DNA of 64,000 nucleotides from Salvia splendens (Eukaryota > Streptophyta > Magnoliopsida > Lamiales > Lamiaceae). Position 1 is the stretch's first letter; every line of letters starts with the position of its first letter. The notes under the pieces were generated by a model, which did not search any database, was not told where the DNA came from, and was given only the letters and a program-made list of their open reading frames with translations. Below, piece by piece: positions 45,192 to 58,549 of this stretch. The stretch spans positions 21,126,063 to 21,190,062 of the forward strand of contig NC_056049.1 of NCBI RefSeq assembly GCF_004379255.2. The letters are read 5' to 3'. A program made the position numbers and the translations under genes.

Positions 45192-45813
45192 CAATGACGG
45201 GGGGCGATGAACGGCGAGCACGGCCGACCAAATAGGTAAGCAAGGTAAGAGAACTACGTGGGCTTTGATTCCTCAATAAAATTGTGGATACGTAGGCAAC
45301 TCAAATTAAATTTGAAAAGTTTAACTTTGAAAGTTTAAGTTGAGCTCAAGCCCTTTTCAATTTTTCCCCCTCATTTCATGTTTTTTTTATTTAAGTTCCG
45401 AGTCCGACGACACTTGTAAATTATATTACATTGTTGTATGTTGTATACTTGTAGTTGTAGATGTATATGTATTGTAAATTGTAATGTATCGTTGTCCATT
45501 ACAACTTACAACTTACAACTCAAACTCAATAAAATTGATATCATTTTCTCCTTATTCATCGTATTTCTATTTGAATTATACATTGTCTTGTTCCAATTTG
45601 TTGTAAAAATCCAAATTTCAATTTAAAAAAATAATAATAATCGAAACCGCGAAACCGCCGGTTCCGAACCGGAACCGCCGGTTTTTGAACCGAAACTGGA
45701 ACCGTGAAATAGCCTCACGGTCCGGTTCCGGTTCCGCCTTCGACCAAACCGGAACCGGCGGTTCCGAACCGGAACCGTCCGGTTCCGAACCGTGGGCAAC
45801 ACTATACTTAACT

Positions 45814-46486
45814 GCTCAAAAATTACATGAAGATCTAAAAATCTTGGGGGAATGGTATCAATATGGAACATGAATGATCAATACTATCAATCAATTAGAT
45901 AAACATCTATTTTCGATAAAACTCCTTTCTAGAGGGGCATGAATGTCACTATTGATGATATTTTCCAAGTAATTAATCTCCTTCCTACCTTGTTAAAAGC
46001 CATTGATTAAAGAGAAAGCTAAGGGGCCAAGCCAACCATTTAAAAGAAAAAGCAATACATAAAAATTGAAAGTTTAGTAGCACCTAGTAACATCATAATT
46101 AGCAAGAATGTGACATTTTATTTTACTACACTACATTGTCCACTCACCTCCATGCTACAATCATATCATTCCTGCTGTTGTAACTCTGGTTGGATCTCAT
46201 TGGCCGGTTTATACAACAGAATTCACGCGCGTTTCACAGGATCAGTACATCTTTTGGGGTGCCATGTCAGCATCCGACGTGGACCAAGAAAATCGGAGTT
46301 GACAGAATGTCACTGCATTTTTGCCTTTTGCTTTTGTGTTTGCGTTTTTCACCACCTTCCTTCATTACCCTGCTTTTCCAGTCGGCATTCCTTTTCATTT
46401 CCACATTCCTTCAAATACTCTCTCTTCTCTGTAGCTGAAACTTATTCATTGTGTTCAATGCTCAGATAGTCTACTCTTTACTAGAA
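45814..46486. promoter_or_regulatory. Upstream region of the myosin XI gene
   Basis: A CT-rich stretch just before the start codon is likely 5' UTR. The hAT element ends about 680 bp upstream, so it may lie close to or within the promoter. No specific box is called. Confidence 0.4.
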
Positions 46487-49400
46487 ATGGTAAGCTGATT
46501 TTCCGTGATTTTGATTTGATTTCTGCAGTTTTGTGATTAGTAAACTAACCTTCTCATTTGATGATTCAGGGAACTCCAGTAAACATTATTGTTGGATCGC
46601 ATGTTTGGGCTGAAGATCCTGAAGCTGCCTGGATCGATGGGCAAGTGTTGGAGATTAAAGGATCGGATGCAACCTTACTTACCACAAATGGCAACACTGT
46701 GAGTCAATCAATTTTCAATTTCAAGCACCAACACATTTCTACCTGCAAACTGTATCATATTCAATCCAGTTGATTATTGACAGTTTTGCAACCATGCAAA
46801 TGCAACACATGTATCTTAATCAATAGAGTCATGAAATTCTTATTTACTCAGATTTTGGATGGAGCCAAATTCCATGGTTTTATGTTTTTGAAGGAAAATA
46901 AAGCATATATATCAGCAGCAATCACCTTGAAGAAATGTTGTGTAGTTTGAAATTTAGAAGGTGTAGGAATATTTCCAGTATATATATTTGAAAGAATGAA
47001 TTCATGATTACAGATAGTTGCAGCTATTTCAAGCATATATCCAAAGGATACTGAAGCGCCCCCTTCAGGGGTTGATGATATGACCAAGTTAGCGTACCTC
47101 CACGAGCCGGGAGTCTTATACAATCTCGCCTGTCGCTTTTCTCTCAATGAGATATATGTAACTTCTGTCCACCCAATTTGATTAACAAATTTTAACAGAA
47201 TGCTAGAGAAAACAGAGAAGACTGTGATAACAATCTTGAAAATGGTGCAGACTTACACGGGGAACATTTTGATAGCGGTGAATCCTTTCCGGAGGTTGCC
47301 ACATCTGTATGATATCCACATGATGCAGCAGTACAAAGGAGCTGCTTTCGGAGAGCTGAGTCCGCATCTCTTTGCCGTTGCAGATACCTGCTACAGGTCG
47401 ATAATTAATGAACACGGAAGCCAGTCTATATTGGTGAGCGGAGAGAGTGGAGCTGGAAAGACGGAGACAACAAAGATGTTAATGAGATATCTAGCATTCA
47501 TGGGAGGGAGGTCTGGCACAGAAGGAAGAACAGTAGAGCAACAGGTTTTGGAGGTGAGAAGAGATGTCTCCACCCTTAATTCCTGTCCTCGTTAGCCCTT
47601 AGCATTTGAAGATTCACAGAAAATTTATATTTCTAAATTTTTATATTTTCAGTCAAATCCAGTTTTGGAAGCATTTGGCAATGCAAAAACTGTTAAAAAT
47701 AACAATTCCAGGTAAATGGATGCAAAAAATGTTTTAAGTTCAATTTCAAGTTGTTAAGTTAGAAGAAGTTCACTTGACTGACTGGTGGTACCAGTCGTTT
47801 TGGAAAATTTGTCGAAATCCAATTCGATAAGCAGGGAAAGATCTCAGGGGCTGCAGTTCGGACTTATCTCCTAGAAAGATCGCGTGTTTGCCAAGTCTCT
47901 GATCCGGAGAGGAACTACCATTGCTTTTACATGCTTTGCGCAGCGCCTCCAGAGGTGACGTGGATTTCATGAATTGATTCTGTATGAGTATGACCACCGT
48001 TCCTAGACTGCTAAACCTACCATTTAACTGCAGGAAGTGAAGAGGTACAAGCTTGGAGATCCAAGATCATTTCACTATTTGAATCAAAGTAATTGCTATG
48101 AGGTGGCGAATGTAGATGATGCCAGAGAATACCTGGAAACCAGAAATGCCATGGACATAGTTGGAATCAGCCAGGATGAGCAGGTACATCCCTTGACTGG
48201 GAAAACGCAGTATTAAGCAGCAGATTTTTCAAGCAGCCTCGATTCACATTCATAATCGACACTCTTGTCTCTTCCTCTATCGTTGAGCAGGAAGCTATAT
48301 TCCGTGTGGTGGCTGCTATACTCCATTTGGGGAATATAGAGTTTCTCAAGGGGAGTGAAGTAGATTCATCTAAGCTTAAAAATGAAAAGTCACTATATCA
48401 CCTTCAGACAGCGGCTGAGCTACTACAGTAAGAGATCACTTCAGTTTTGGCACTTGATACAACATTTGACCTTTATAATGTTCTTGAATGTTGCTTCAAA
48501 TTGCATCGATACAGGTGCAGTGAGAAGGCACTTGAGGACTCTCTTTGCAAGCGCGTCATTGTTACCCCTGATGGGAGCATCACAAAACCACTCGATCCAG
48601 CTGCAGCTGTCACAAGCAGGGATGCTTTTGCAAAGACAATATATTCCAGATTATTTGATTGGTGAGTGAGTTCATCAAGTCATCCCCTTGAATCTCACTT
48701 TTTACAAGAATCATAGCATTTGAACAAAGAAGATAACAATAGTCTCATAGAGGAGTTACTTGGAATAAGAAGATGAAGTGATGTATTTTAGATAGTTTAT
48801 ATCAATTCAAGGTTTTGTAGCAACAAAGTAAGAGTGACTGCAGAAGATAGCAAGCAACTCAAGGGTTGAAATAGTATTGCACATTGATCTGACCCCAAAG
48901 TACAGAAGACAAAAAATTAATTGAATTTTAAGAAATAAAAGACTATCTATGCTGTAGTTGTAGTGAATAAAAGAAAAGTATGCATAACTGCCACTTCTTC
49001 TACTATTATGACAGGATCGTGGACAAGATAAACAATTCGATTGGTCAAGATCCGAATGCTAAAAGCATAATTGGAGTCCTAGATATTTATGGGTTTGAGA
49101 GCTTTAAGATCAACAGGTATTTACTTCCATTCTGTCTGGACAGAGGTGTCTGCACCTCGAGACTAACTTGTCTGCACTCTGCATATTGAAGTTTTGAGCA
49201 GTTGTGTATCAACCTAACGAATGAGAAGTTGCAACAGCACTTCAATCAGGTAAAATGTAGTAGTTCCCTTAATATCTGGACCCTGCACCGTGTATACTTA
49301 TAATCTCATGGACATATGCTGATTCATTAGACAAACATATATTACAGCATGTTTTCAAGATGGAACAAGAGGAGTATACGAAGGAGGAAATAGACTGGAG

Positions 49401-52400
49401 CTATGTTGAGTTCGTAGACAATCAAGACGTTTTAGATCTTCTCGAAAAGGTTTGTGTGTGCATGTGTGTCTGTGTGACGACACATGCTAATCTAATTAAA
49501 TTCATAATTTTAACAACAGTGTTTGGATATTTATTTACCTGCAGAAACCAGGAGGAATAATTGCTCTTCTTGATGAAGCCTGGTAAGCTACTCTAGCCCC
49601 TGCCATCTACTGATCATCAAAGGAAAAAATAAATGAAACATCTCTTGCTTTGAAACAAAAGAAGAAAAAGTAAGGTATAACAGAATTTCCCACTCTTGCA
49701 GCATGTTTCCAAAGTCAACTCATGAAACTTTCGCGCAGAAGATGTACCAGACTTATAAAGCGCACAAACGATTCAGCAAACCAAAGCTTGCTAGAACCGA
49801 CTTCACCATAAATCACTATGCTGGTGATGTATGTAAGAAAAAGGACATAGACATTTGTCAGGTCTGGTGAATATAGAATTTCTTAATGTTCTCTTCTGTA
49901 ATAACAGGTAACCTATCAAGCAGATCAATTTCTCGACAAAAATAAGGATTATGTTATTGCAGAACATCAAGCTCTTTTGAATGATTCCACCTGCTCATTT
50001 GTTGCAAATATTTTCCCTTCATTGCCTGATGAAACATCAAAGCAATCCAAGTTTTCCTCCATTGGCACCCGCTTCAAAGTAGGTGAAAATCAGTAAACCG
50101 TACAGAAATTTATCATCAGTCAAACACTCATATTTTAGTTACATTGAAAAATTTACAGCAACAATTACAATCATTAATGGAAACCCTGAGCACAACAGAG
50201 CCACATTACATCAGATGTGTGAAGCCAAATACAGTTCTGAAACCTGGGATATTTGAGAACTTCAATGTCTTGAACCAGTTAAGATGTGGAGTAAGTCGCT
50301 TACTCATTCATGGTACATGTTTTCAAAATCTGAGACGCGTTAAACATATGTGACACTCTGGCAGGGTGTACTAGAGGCCATAAGAATAAGCTGTGCAGGG
50401 TATCCAACAAAAAGAACATTTGATGAGTTTATAGACCGGTTTGGAATGCTAGCTCCGGATATTGTGGATGGGTGAGTAACCAATCTTATCCATCACAAAA
50501 ATGAGATCCAAGGATAATAATTATGTTGATATCTGCATCGCAGGTCAGATGAGAAATTAGCATGTATTGCAATATGTGACAGAATGGGCTTAAAAGGCTA
50601 TCAGGTAAGAAATCTTACTAGTAATTTAAATCTAATTCTAGGATAAAAATTTAGCATTATTTGCATTTCTTGCACCTTAGATAGGGAAAAGCAAGGTGTT
50701 TCTCAGAGCGGGGCAGATGGCTGAATTAGATGCTAGAAGAGCAGAAGTTCTGGCTCATGCTGTCAGGCGCATTCAGAGGCAAATCAGAACTCACCTTACA
50801 AGGAAAGAGTTTATAATTCTACGAAAGGCATCCATTAATATCCAGAAACTTTGGAGAGGTATTAGATATGTCATACGCTTTCTCTGACTGTAAATGATTG
50901 CCATAACAATACTTTTCTTTATGCTTTACACAGCACGGATCGCGTGTAAGCTTTATGAATACATGAGGAGAGAAGCCGCTTCAATCCGAATACAAAAACA
51001 TGCACGTACTCATGCAGCAAGAAATTCATACATCAAATTGCAGGAGGCAGCGGTAGTAATTCAAACTGGCTTACGAGCAATGGCAGCACGGAATGAGTTC
51101 AGACGCAGAAGACGAAACAAAGGAGCCACAATTATTCAGGTAATACCATTTGAAAGTAAGGCAGATAGGAGACTAATGATATCGGTCTGTATTCTTGATT
51201 GGAATAAAAATTGATTAAATTCACCGCCTTTGTGCTTCAATAATACATAACCAGCAATCTAGATATGAAATTTATCTGTCTTTTCGCAGACACAATGGAG
51301 AAGTTTCTATGCCCTTTCTGCCTATAAACGTCTCAAGAAAGCCAACCTTTCACTTCAATGCCTATGGCGAGCTAGAATAGCGAGAAAAGAGCTTCGGAAG
51401 TTAAGAATGGTTAGTATTACTGCTACAGTCTTACTGCTAATAATTGCATATGCCATAGGCTAATGTAGAGCTAAAACAGGAAGCAAGAGACACAGGAGCC
51501 CTCAAGGAAGCAAAGGACAAGCTGGAAAAACGTGTTGACGAGCTAACATGGAGATTAGACATTGAAAAACACCTGCGGGTAAGCTACAAATTCACTCTGT
51601 CAATCTTAGTATTAGCTTGTGATGATATGCATCCTTCAATTATACATCATAATAAAATTAATCATGTTGCAGATGGATATTGAAGAAGCTAAGGGCCAGG
51701 AAATAGCGAAACTGCAGAATGTTTTACAGGATACGCAAACGCAGCTTCAGGAAGCTCAAGCTGCAATTATTCATGAAAGAGAAGCTGCCAAGATAGCAAT
51801 TGAACAAGCCCCGCCAGTCATCAAAGAGGTACCGGTTGTTGACAACACGAAAGTGGAGCAATTGACAAATAAAAACCACGAACTAGAGGTACCGTCAAGC
51901 AACTATATTATACTACAAAGATAGCATTTTCATTCAATAATGCATGAAGACTTCATTTAGCAAAAAAGTGCTGAAAGGATAAATAGATAACAAAAACTCT
52001 ACCATGCACTATTCCAGAACATCCCCCGAGGAAAATTCTGGAAAAAATTATTGCCAATATTAGAAAGTAGCAAACCTTATATGTATAGCGTAAGGAGCTG
52101 ACCTAATGCCGACTGTATATTTGCAGGAAGTGGTCACTGAATTGAAGAAGAAGGTAGAGGAGTTTGAGCAGGCATATTCGAAGGTGGAACTAGAAAGCAA
52201 TGCCAGATTGAAAGAAGCAGAAGAGGCACAAATGAAAGCAGCACAACTGCAAGAGAGCATCGAAAGGTATTTGATATTTCTATTAATAACATGTAGCCCT
52301 ATCGGAATTGCTGACTCTGTTATAACTATATCCGTTTTATATCTCAACAGATTAGAATCGAACCTATCTAATCTAGAGTCTGAGAATCAGGTGCTACGTC

Positions 52401-55265
52401 AGCAGGCTCTGGTTATATCAGCTCAGGAGGGCTTGACTGAGGAAATGGAACTGTAAGAATATAAAAAAGAGACTCTGAACTTACCTTAAAAATTGACACT
52501 TTTTTTCCCACAGAGATTCAATATGCAAATTTCAGTCAATCCCAAATAGCTAGTTGACAATAAAACATACCTGAAGCACTTAATGTAGCTGGCCACATAG
52601 ACGATGTTTATTGATAGAAATCATTGAAGAAATCTAAAAGTGTTTTATATCAGACTGAGGGAGAAGATTAAAGATTTGGAGTCAGAGAGCATGTTGCTTC
52701 ACAGTCAAAAGGTTGTTGTGCAACAAATACAGAGTTCTGATGTTGTGCAACAAATACAGAGTTCTGATGTTGTGCGACAAATACAGAGTTCTGATGTTGT
52801 GCAACAAATACAGAGTACTGATGATGATCAAGTTATCTCAACAGTAAAGGTACAGTAGTAGGTTTGTACTAATTACAGAGTTTGCAATTTTGAAGCGTGG
52901 TGGCTTTAAAACGCAGAATTTGGACAATGGATACGAGGACCATAATGGCCTGGACAAGGTGGAACATCAACCAACAACAAAAGTAGAGCAGCAGATAAAT
53001 GAAATGATTAAGGTTCCATTCAACAAGTACATATACAAATAAGTTTTCTGTTAACAGTGTCAGTAAATAAGTGCATATTCTTGTGTAGGATTCTGAGGTT
53101 ATTCCCCCTCCTCTCTCTAAACAGAGATCCTTGACGGATAGACAGCAGGTAGTAAAACCACCAGTCGCTAAAATCACCGGAAAAATATGTTTCTGTGAAT
53201 AATGGGAATTTGCATGTGATATATCAGGAAAATCATGACGCACTGATTAAATGTCTTCTAGAAGACAACCGCTTTGATAAGAATAGGCCAGTTGCTGCCT
53301 GCATCGTCTACAGAACACTCATACAATGGAGATCCTTCGAAGCAGATAAAACTAATATATTTGATAGGATTATTCATTCAATCCAATCATCAATTGAGGT
53401 AACCGAACAAGAGCATAAATGTTCAACATATAATTGCCAACGATTATTACAAGCAGTTTTATCTGCAGAACCAGGACAGCACAAAGAATCTGGCTTATTG
53501 GCTATCAACAACTTCAACTCTTTTGTTTCTTCTGCAAAGAACGATCAAGGCAAGCAACTCATCAGCAGCAGCTTCGAGAAGAAACAGAAGTTCACCCATC
53601 TCGTTTTTTGGTAGAATGGCACAGGTAAGCATTGATGCAAATGAGTCATCTGCATAAAATGTCGGTGTGAAGCTATTACATGTTTTAGTGTTCCATTGTC
53701 AGGTGCGGTCATCTTCTATGATCATGGGACTATCTAGTGGCTACAGTGGAATGGAGGGCAACCCCATCAACAAATCAAGGATTGAAGCAAAATACCCGGC
53801 TTTGCTGTTTAAGCAACATCTCACAGCATGTGTCGAGAAAATATATGGGATGATTCGCGATGGCTTAAAGAAAGAGATCAGTCCATTTCTTAATTTGTGT
53901 ATACAAGTAAGTACTTGTCAATTGTGGAAGATTATTAACAAATGTTTTTTATGAATCTCAAAATTTATGGTATAAACAGGCACCAAGAGTTGCGAGGATC
54001 AGACCGGTAAAAGGGTCCTCTAAAACCATCCATTCACATAACATGAAACAACAGAGCTCTAGCTTACACTGGCAAACCATCGTCCATTGCTTTGATCATA
54101 CCATGAAAATACTGTCTGAAAATTATGTAAGTAGAAACATCTTAATCCTCAAATGATTTTGTAAAACATGTTAATGATGGCAAGAGAATCTTTGTTAGGT
54201 TCCACCAACCATCACAAGGAAGATTTTCAGCCAAGTATTCTCATTCATAAATGTTCAACTTTTCAATAGGTGAGAAATCATTACTACTTCCAAATTTGCA
54301 CCCCAGCAACAATGTTAATGTCCTAATAGGGTAATACTGCTTATATTGTCAGCTTACTGCTACGCCGTGAATGCTGTTCATTTAGCAACGGTGAATATGT
54401 TAAGGCAGGTTTACAAGAACTGGAGAACTGGTGTGTGAAAGCAACGCCTGAGGTAAATGCTTACTCACATAAAAACTTATAGATGATTCAGGAAGGTCAA
54501 TTTTCCTTACATATCTTACATCTTTATGCAGTATGCTGGATCCTCGTGGGACGAACTGCAGCACATAAGACAAGCTATAGCTTTTCTGGTATAGCAAATC
54601 CAGTTCAGCTTACATTATATTTTAAAGAATCACCACTGATCATGTGATAAATCTCTTTACCTTTCACAGGTCCTGCACCAGAAAACTCACAAGTCCTTGG
54701 ATGAGATCACGAGTGAACTCTGCCCGGTAAACTTGACCTTATGTTGTACTTGTTTCCTTACTCAAAATCATGAACACAACTTAGTCATAACATCGATCTA
54801 CTCTACATTGGTTTGATCAGGTATTGAGCATTGCACAAATATATAGAATCGGAACCATGTTCTGGGATGATAAATATGGAACCCAAGGATTATCTACCGA
54901 GGTAATGGCTCTTCATATATGCCTTATTTATGTCAATTTTATCAGAATTTGGCTTCATGCAAAGCTTGCAATTATTTGAATTTAGGTGATTGCAAAGATG
55001 AAAACTCTGACAGTAGAAGATTCAATTAGCACACCAAACAATACATTCTTGCTGGATGTAGATTCAAGGTATTCAAAGTTTAAAGCATAAAACTCAAGAA
55101 ACAGCAGGCACTAACACACGTATTTATTCGAATTGCAGCATACCTTTCTCCATTGATGAGATATCACAGTCGTTCCAGGATATCAATGTATCAGATGTCA
55201 ATCCGCCGCCTCTTCTTCGTCAAAGATCAGACTTCCATTTTCTGTTGCAGATAACAGAATCATAA
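46487..55265 (+). CDS. Myosin XI heavy chain, about 39 coding exons, about 1605 aa
   Basis: Plant class XI myosins drive organelle transport and cytoplasmic streaming on actin. Exon 1 carries only the ATG (46487-46489). Exon 2 (46570-46698) reads [20 protein letters not shown]; the last exon is 55139-55265. I traced GT-AG junctions through 39 exons with phase kept throughout. The motor (to about residue 710) shows the P-loop [10 protein letters not shown] (47251-47553), switch I NNNSRFGKFV (47653-47954) and switch [10 protein letters not shown] (49015-49116). IQ motifs lie in 50681-51409. The coiled coil (51459-53148) includes an unusual nine-residue repeat at 52713-52823. The cargo-binding/dilute tail spans 53228-55265 ([48 protein letters not shown]). 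A codon-bearing stretch at 47200-47250 is intron, because splicing at GTGCAG (47250) restores [17 protein letters not shown]. The paralogue is unknown. Confidence 0.9.
52713..52823 (+). repeat. 27-bp coding minisatellite in the myosin coiled coil, four units
   Basis: GTTGTGCAACAAATACAGAG plus TTCTGAT repeats about four times within one exon (52654-52849), encoding VVQQIQSSD repeats. The third unit has CGA for CAA and the last has ACTGAT for TCTGAT. The reading frame is kept. Confidence 0.9.
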
Positions 55266-56012
55266 TTCTGCACAATCGCCAATTTTGATTTGATTCAGCA
55301 TATAGATATGATGAATATACACTGTTTTTTCCCCTTTTGAGTGGTGAGGGAGTGAGTGTGAGTGTGAGCGTGAGCGTTCAAAATGTAAATCCCCTTCTTT
55401 TCATTCTGTCATTAATTTCTGTGTTTTGATTCACAACATTCATACAATTATTATTTGTGTAAACATTAGCGCATGAAATCCTCTAAATCAACCAATTGAA
55501 CAACGCAGCCATTATCATTTTTGCATGTCAATTACAGCATCTTGCATAACATATTAACAATGAACCAACTAATGTAGTAGCACATTATTTTGTCTGAGTC
55601 TGTAACTTTTTCATTCGCTGTTCATGCACAAAAAAAAATGATGTAGCACATTAAGGGGTCCATTATGTTAGGATTTCTTCTGTGTACGACAAGGATGTGT
55701 GTGTAAACCGGGCCGGATCTAAGAATTGATACGAGGAAGGGGTAAATATAGTAATAAGAAATTCAAATAAATTTATAAATTAGAAGAAAAATATTTAAGG
55801 AGTGGCATTTGCCCCACCATTCCTCCATGTGGCTCCGGCCTCCGCCCATGTGTGTATAAAGTATGTTGTAGATTTTGATAAAGTTCTGATGCATGGTGTC
55901 GGATAAGTCTGCTGCAGAGGATCCTTTTGATGTTTCCCGTTGAAATTGCTTATGTATAATGATGATATGTACAAATTGGAAGGGAAGATGAGTGGTTTTG
56001 GCGGTGCCAAGT
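55266..56012. other. Myosin 3' flank and intergenic DNA
   Basis: The 3' UTR of the myosin gene should occupy the first 150-200 bp. The open frame at 55763-56038 on the minus strand has no recognisable domain. Nothing else is seen. Confidence 0.4.
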
Positions 56013-56029
56013 TTTGTATGAATTTCTCT

Positions 56030-56270
56030 TAGGGACAAAAGGTGATTCGCTCACCCCAGGCGCCCCCATAACCCGGCCCGACATCGCTATGGAGGGGTTC
56101 AAACACGGTACCTCAGCGGCCCATTAGGTGGGAGGAACTTACACTGGTAACCAGCACACAAGGAGCCACCACAGTGGTGAAACTCCCACACTGCGGCTGC
56201 CAGCATTCGATCCTGTCTGCTTAGGGACAATCTACCACCCAGGAACCAACTGAGTTAAGCCCGTGCGGGC
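56030..56270 (-). mobile_element. tRNA-derived SINE, 241 bp, minus orientation
   Basis: On the minus strand the 5' part reads CACGGGCTTAACTCAGTTGG, giving the pol III A box TAACTCAGTTGG. About 45 bases on, GGATCGAATGC gives the B box. The body is unrelated to any gene. A 17-bp perfect target duplication TTTGTATGAATTTCTCT flanks it (56013-56029 and 56271-56287), as expected for LINE-assisted retroposition. The 3' tail ends near TTTTGTCCCTA. Confidence 0.85.
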
Positions 56271-56411
56271 TTTGTATGAATTTCTCTATTTATATGGGTT
56301 GAAATGGATGGTTGATGATTTGATTTATTTGTATTGTAGTACCATGTTAATGTAGTATTGATTTAATCTGTGTATGTTTTAGTAGGTTTATAATTTATGG
56401 TATAAATTATA

Positions 56412-56623
56412 CTCCTTCCGTCTGCCAATAAATGTCTCATTTCACTTTTACAATATTTAGTAAGTGTACTCCTCATTCAACTAACTCATTCCACTCATAT
56501 TTTATATAAAAGTAGGACCCACATTCCACTAATTTTTTCTATCCAATTTTTTTTACAAAGTCAAACAATTTTTTAAAACTTGAGCCGGTCAAATCTGGGA
56601 CATTTATTCATGGACGGAGGGAG
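56412..56623. mobile_element. Stowaway-type MITE
   Basis: The ends CTCCTTCCGTCTGCCAATAA and TTATTCATGGACGGAGGGAG are inverted repeats flanked by TA (56410-56411 and 56624-56625). Confidence 0.88.
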
Positions 56624-56718
56624 TATATGTGTACAATATCGGCTCATTTGCTAGTATTTATTATTTTGCTAAAAGTTTGTTAATTTGTGGTTGCCCATTA
56701 TGTAGTTTTAAAATTATA

Positions 56719-56955
56719 CTCCCTCTGTTTTATAAAAATATGGGCATATGATATGGTACGAGAATTAAGATAAACTGGTAATGTAAGAGAGATGAGAAGA
56801 AATATAGTTAAAATAGTGTTAGTGGATAGTGAGATCCCATTATTATAAGTGTTCTAATTGTGGTATAAGTTGTAAATAACTTGATGTATATAAGTAATAA
56901 ATTGAAATAATTTTACATAAATGAAAATACTCAGATTTTTATGGGACAATATGAT
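56719..56955. mobile_element. Stowaway-like MITE, right end eroded
   Basis: It begins CTCCCTCTGTTTTATAAAAA after TA. The partner end is only partly preserved as TCAGATTTTTATGGGACA. The end coordinate is approximate. Confidence 0.55.
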
Positions 56956-57196
56956 AACAAAGTCCCACCCTTGCTTAAAAAATTGAGAACAAAATGAGAA
57001 GTGGAAAAAGTAATCATCTTCTTCCCTAACTTTTTGGGGTAGCGCAACAACTCAGCTGTAAATATTTTGGATTCGGTGCCGATACGCGGGGGCGCCCCAC
57101 TTGAAAGATGGCTTGGCTGCTGGTATCCCTTTCCCTAATTGTTGAACATTGTCATTCCATATTTGCCCAGACCTCTATTGCCTTCATCCATGTCTA

Positions 57197-57385
57197 GTAG
57201 AAAATAAATTACTCCTATATTTTTATAAGTATTCTATAAACTAAAATAGTGTACATATTAATTTGTAAATTAATACCATCACTTCTACTAAAAAATAAAT
57301 CACTCCTATATTTTTACAAGTATTCTATAAACTAAAATAGTGTACATATTAATTTGTAAATTAATACTATCACTTTAATACACTA
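57197..57385. repeat. 91-bp tandem duplication
   Basis: A unit containing ACTCCTATATTTTTA and AAACTAAAATAGTGTACATA occurs twice with a 91-bp offset (about 57211 and 57302). The two copies are nearly identical. Confidence 0.85.
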
Positions 57386-57417
57386 TATTTTTTTTTTCTT
57401 GAGACTGAATTATTCTA

Positions 57418-57447
57418 CTAGTTTTAACACCCGTGCTATGCACGAGA
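57418..57447 (-). mobile_element. Helitron 3' terminus, minus orientation
   Basis: The minus strand reads CTCGTGCATAGCACGGG, a hairpin, then TGTTAAAACTAG with a host T following (A at 57417 on the + strand). This matches the Helitron 3' end signature seen at 12368-12395. The element should extend to the right; I could not find its TC start, so only the terminus is called. Confidence 0.6.
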
Positions 57448-57449
57448 CA

Positions 57450-58540
57450 TAAAAGTTTCAAATTATAAATACAAAATATATGAATATATAAAACCATAAA
57501 CCATGTATATCTTCACCCAACTATTAGATTAGTACGCACAAAAATAAAATGCATATACAAAAGGCACAAATACACACAAAGTGACAAATGACAAAAAACA
57601 CTACACAAACATCAAAATTTAATAGACGTTTTGATTTATGAGAAATATATAACAAAGACACATTCAATAAAAACACGTGTAAGATGGGGAGATCCTCTGA
57701 TGTGTTATACTATAACATAGCGGGGGTTGCTATAGTTAAACGTAACCACTATCATATGAAAAGCAGTAGGATGGTAGAATTTTAAACACGTAGTACTCTA
57801 ATTCTATTTCTCTCATTGTTTTTTCCCTATTTCTTTCTTTAATTAAATATCCGGTGGGCCAATGCAATTTTTTTACATGGAATAGCCTTACTACCAATAA
57901 ACTTGTAGAGCTTAATAGAAATAAAAAAAAATGAAAACAAATTAGAGAAGGTATTGCTTCTTATTGAATGGTTGTAGAGTTTGATCTTTAAAAGAATTTA
58001 GAATCATAGCATAAAGTATCTAAATTGACCAAATGCACATAGTAATAGTTTTTTTTAATTTAAACTGAAAATATTGAATGGCTTGGTTGATAGTATGAGA
58101 TAGTAGTAGTTTTTTTTTCAAACTTTTTGAAAAAAGTTTCGAATATTGCAACGATGAGAATCGTGAGCAACATTGAAATTTATATTTCATACTAATCCAA
58201 CTGAATAACTCAAAATATTGAAATTTAAAAACAATAATCAAACTTTCTGTCTGATATATGCTAATTTAAAACTTTTTTACAAATTTAAAATATTAGTGAA
58301 ACATTTTGTATGAATGGTGTAATCACCCCTCAGTATAGACTAAAACCTTTAATCATTCGTGGCCTCGTTACTCTTGAAATTGCAACACACAATTGTCAAT
58401 GACTAAAAAATGTCTTTTAAGAAATAGGCCAACATGAGCAAACCAATACAAAAATAAATGTTTTTTCACAATTAATATATTCGTTTGTGCCAAATTTAAA
58501 TTCAATACAGGAAAATATACCTAAACATGAAAAAATAAAC
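57450..58540. other. AT-rich DNA, possibly Helitron interior
   Basis: No reading frame resembling Rep/helicase or any captured gene is visible. Confidence 0.35.
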
Positions 58541-58549
58541 TAAGAAAAA

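Larger units (their letters stand above)
41795..45805 (+). mobile_element. Autonomous-type hAT transposon, about 4.0 kb
   Basis: The left end AGAGATGCCCACCGGTTC and the complement of the right end ATAGTGTTGCCCACGGTTC are inverted repeats. An eight-base target duplication matches at seven positions (ACTAAACT at 41787-41794, ACTTAACT at 45806-45813). Both subterminal regions (41805-42260 and 45650-45795) are filled with GGTTCCGG/CCGGAACC repeats. The element encodes one transposase on the + strand. A TATAAATA box at about 42339 precedes it. Everything needed for mobility is present except for a frameshift in the gene. Confidence 0.9.

Noticed and set aside
47200..47250. Coding-looking start [17 protein letters not shown] before the myosin P-loop exon
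   Set aside because: It is intron: splicing at 47250 gives the conserved [17 protein letters not shown] junction.
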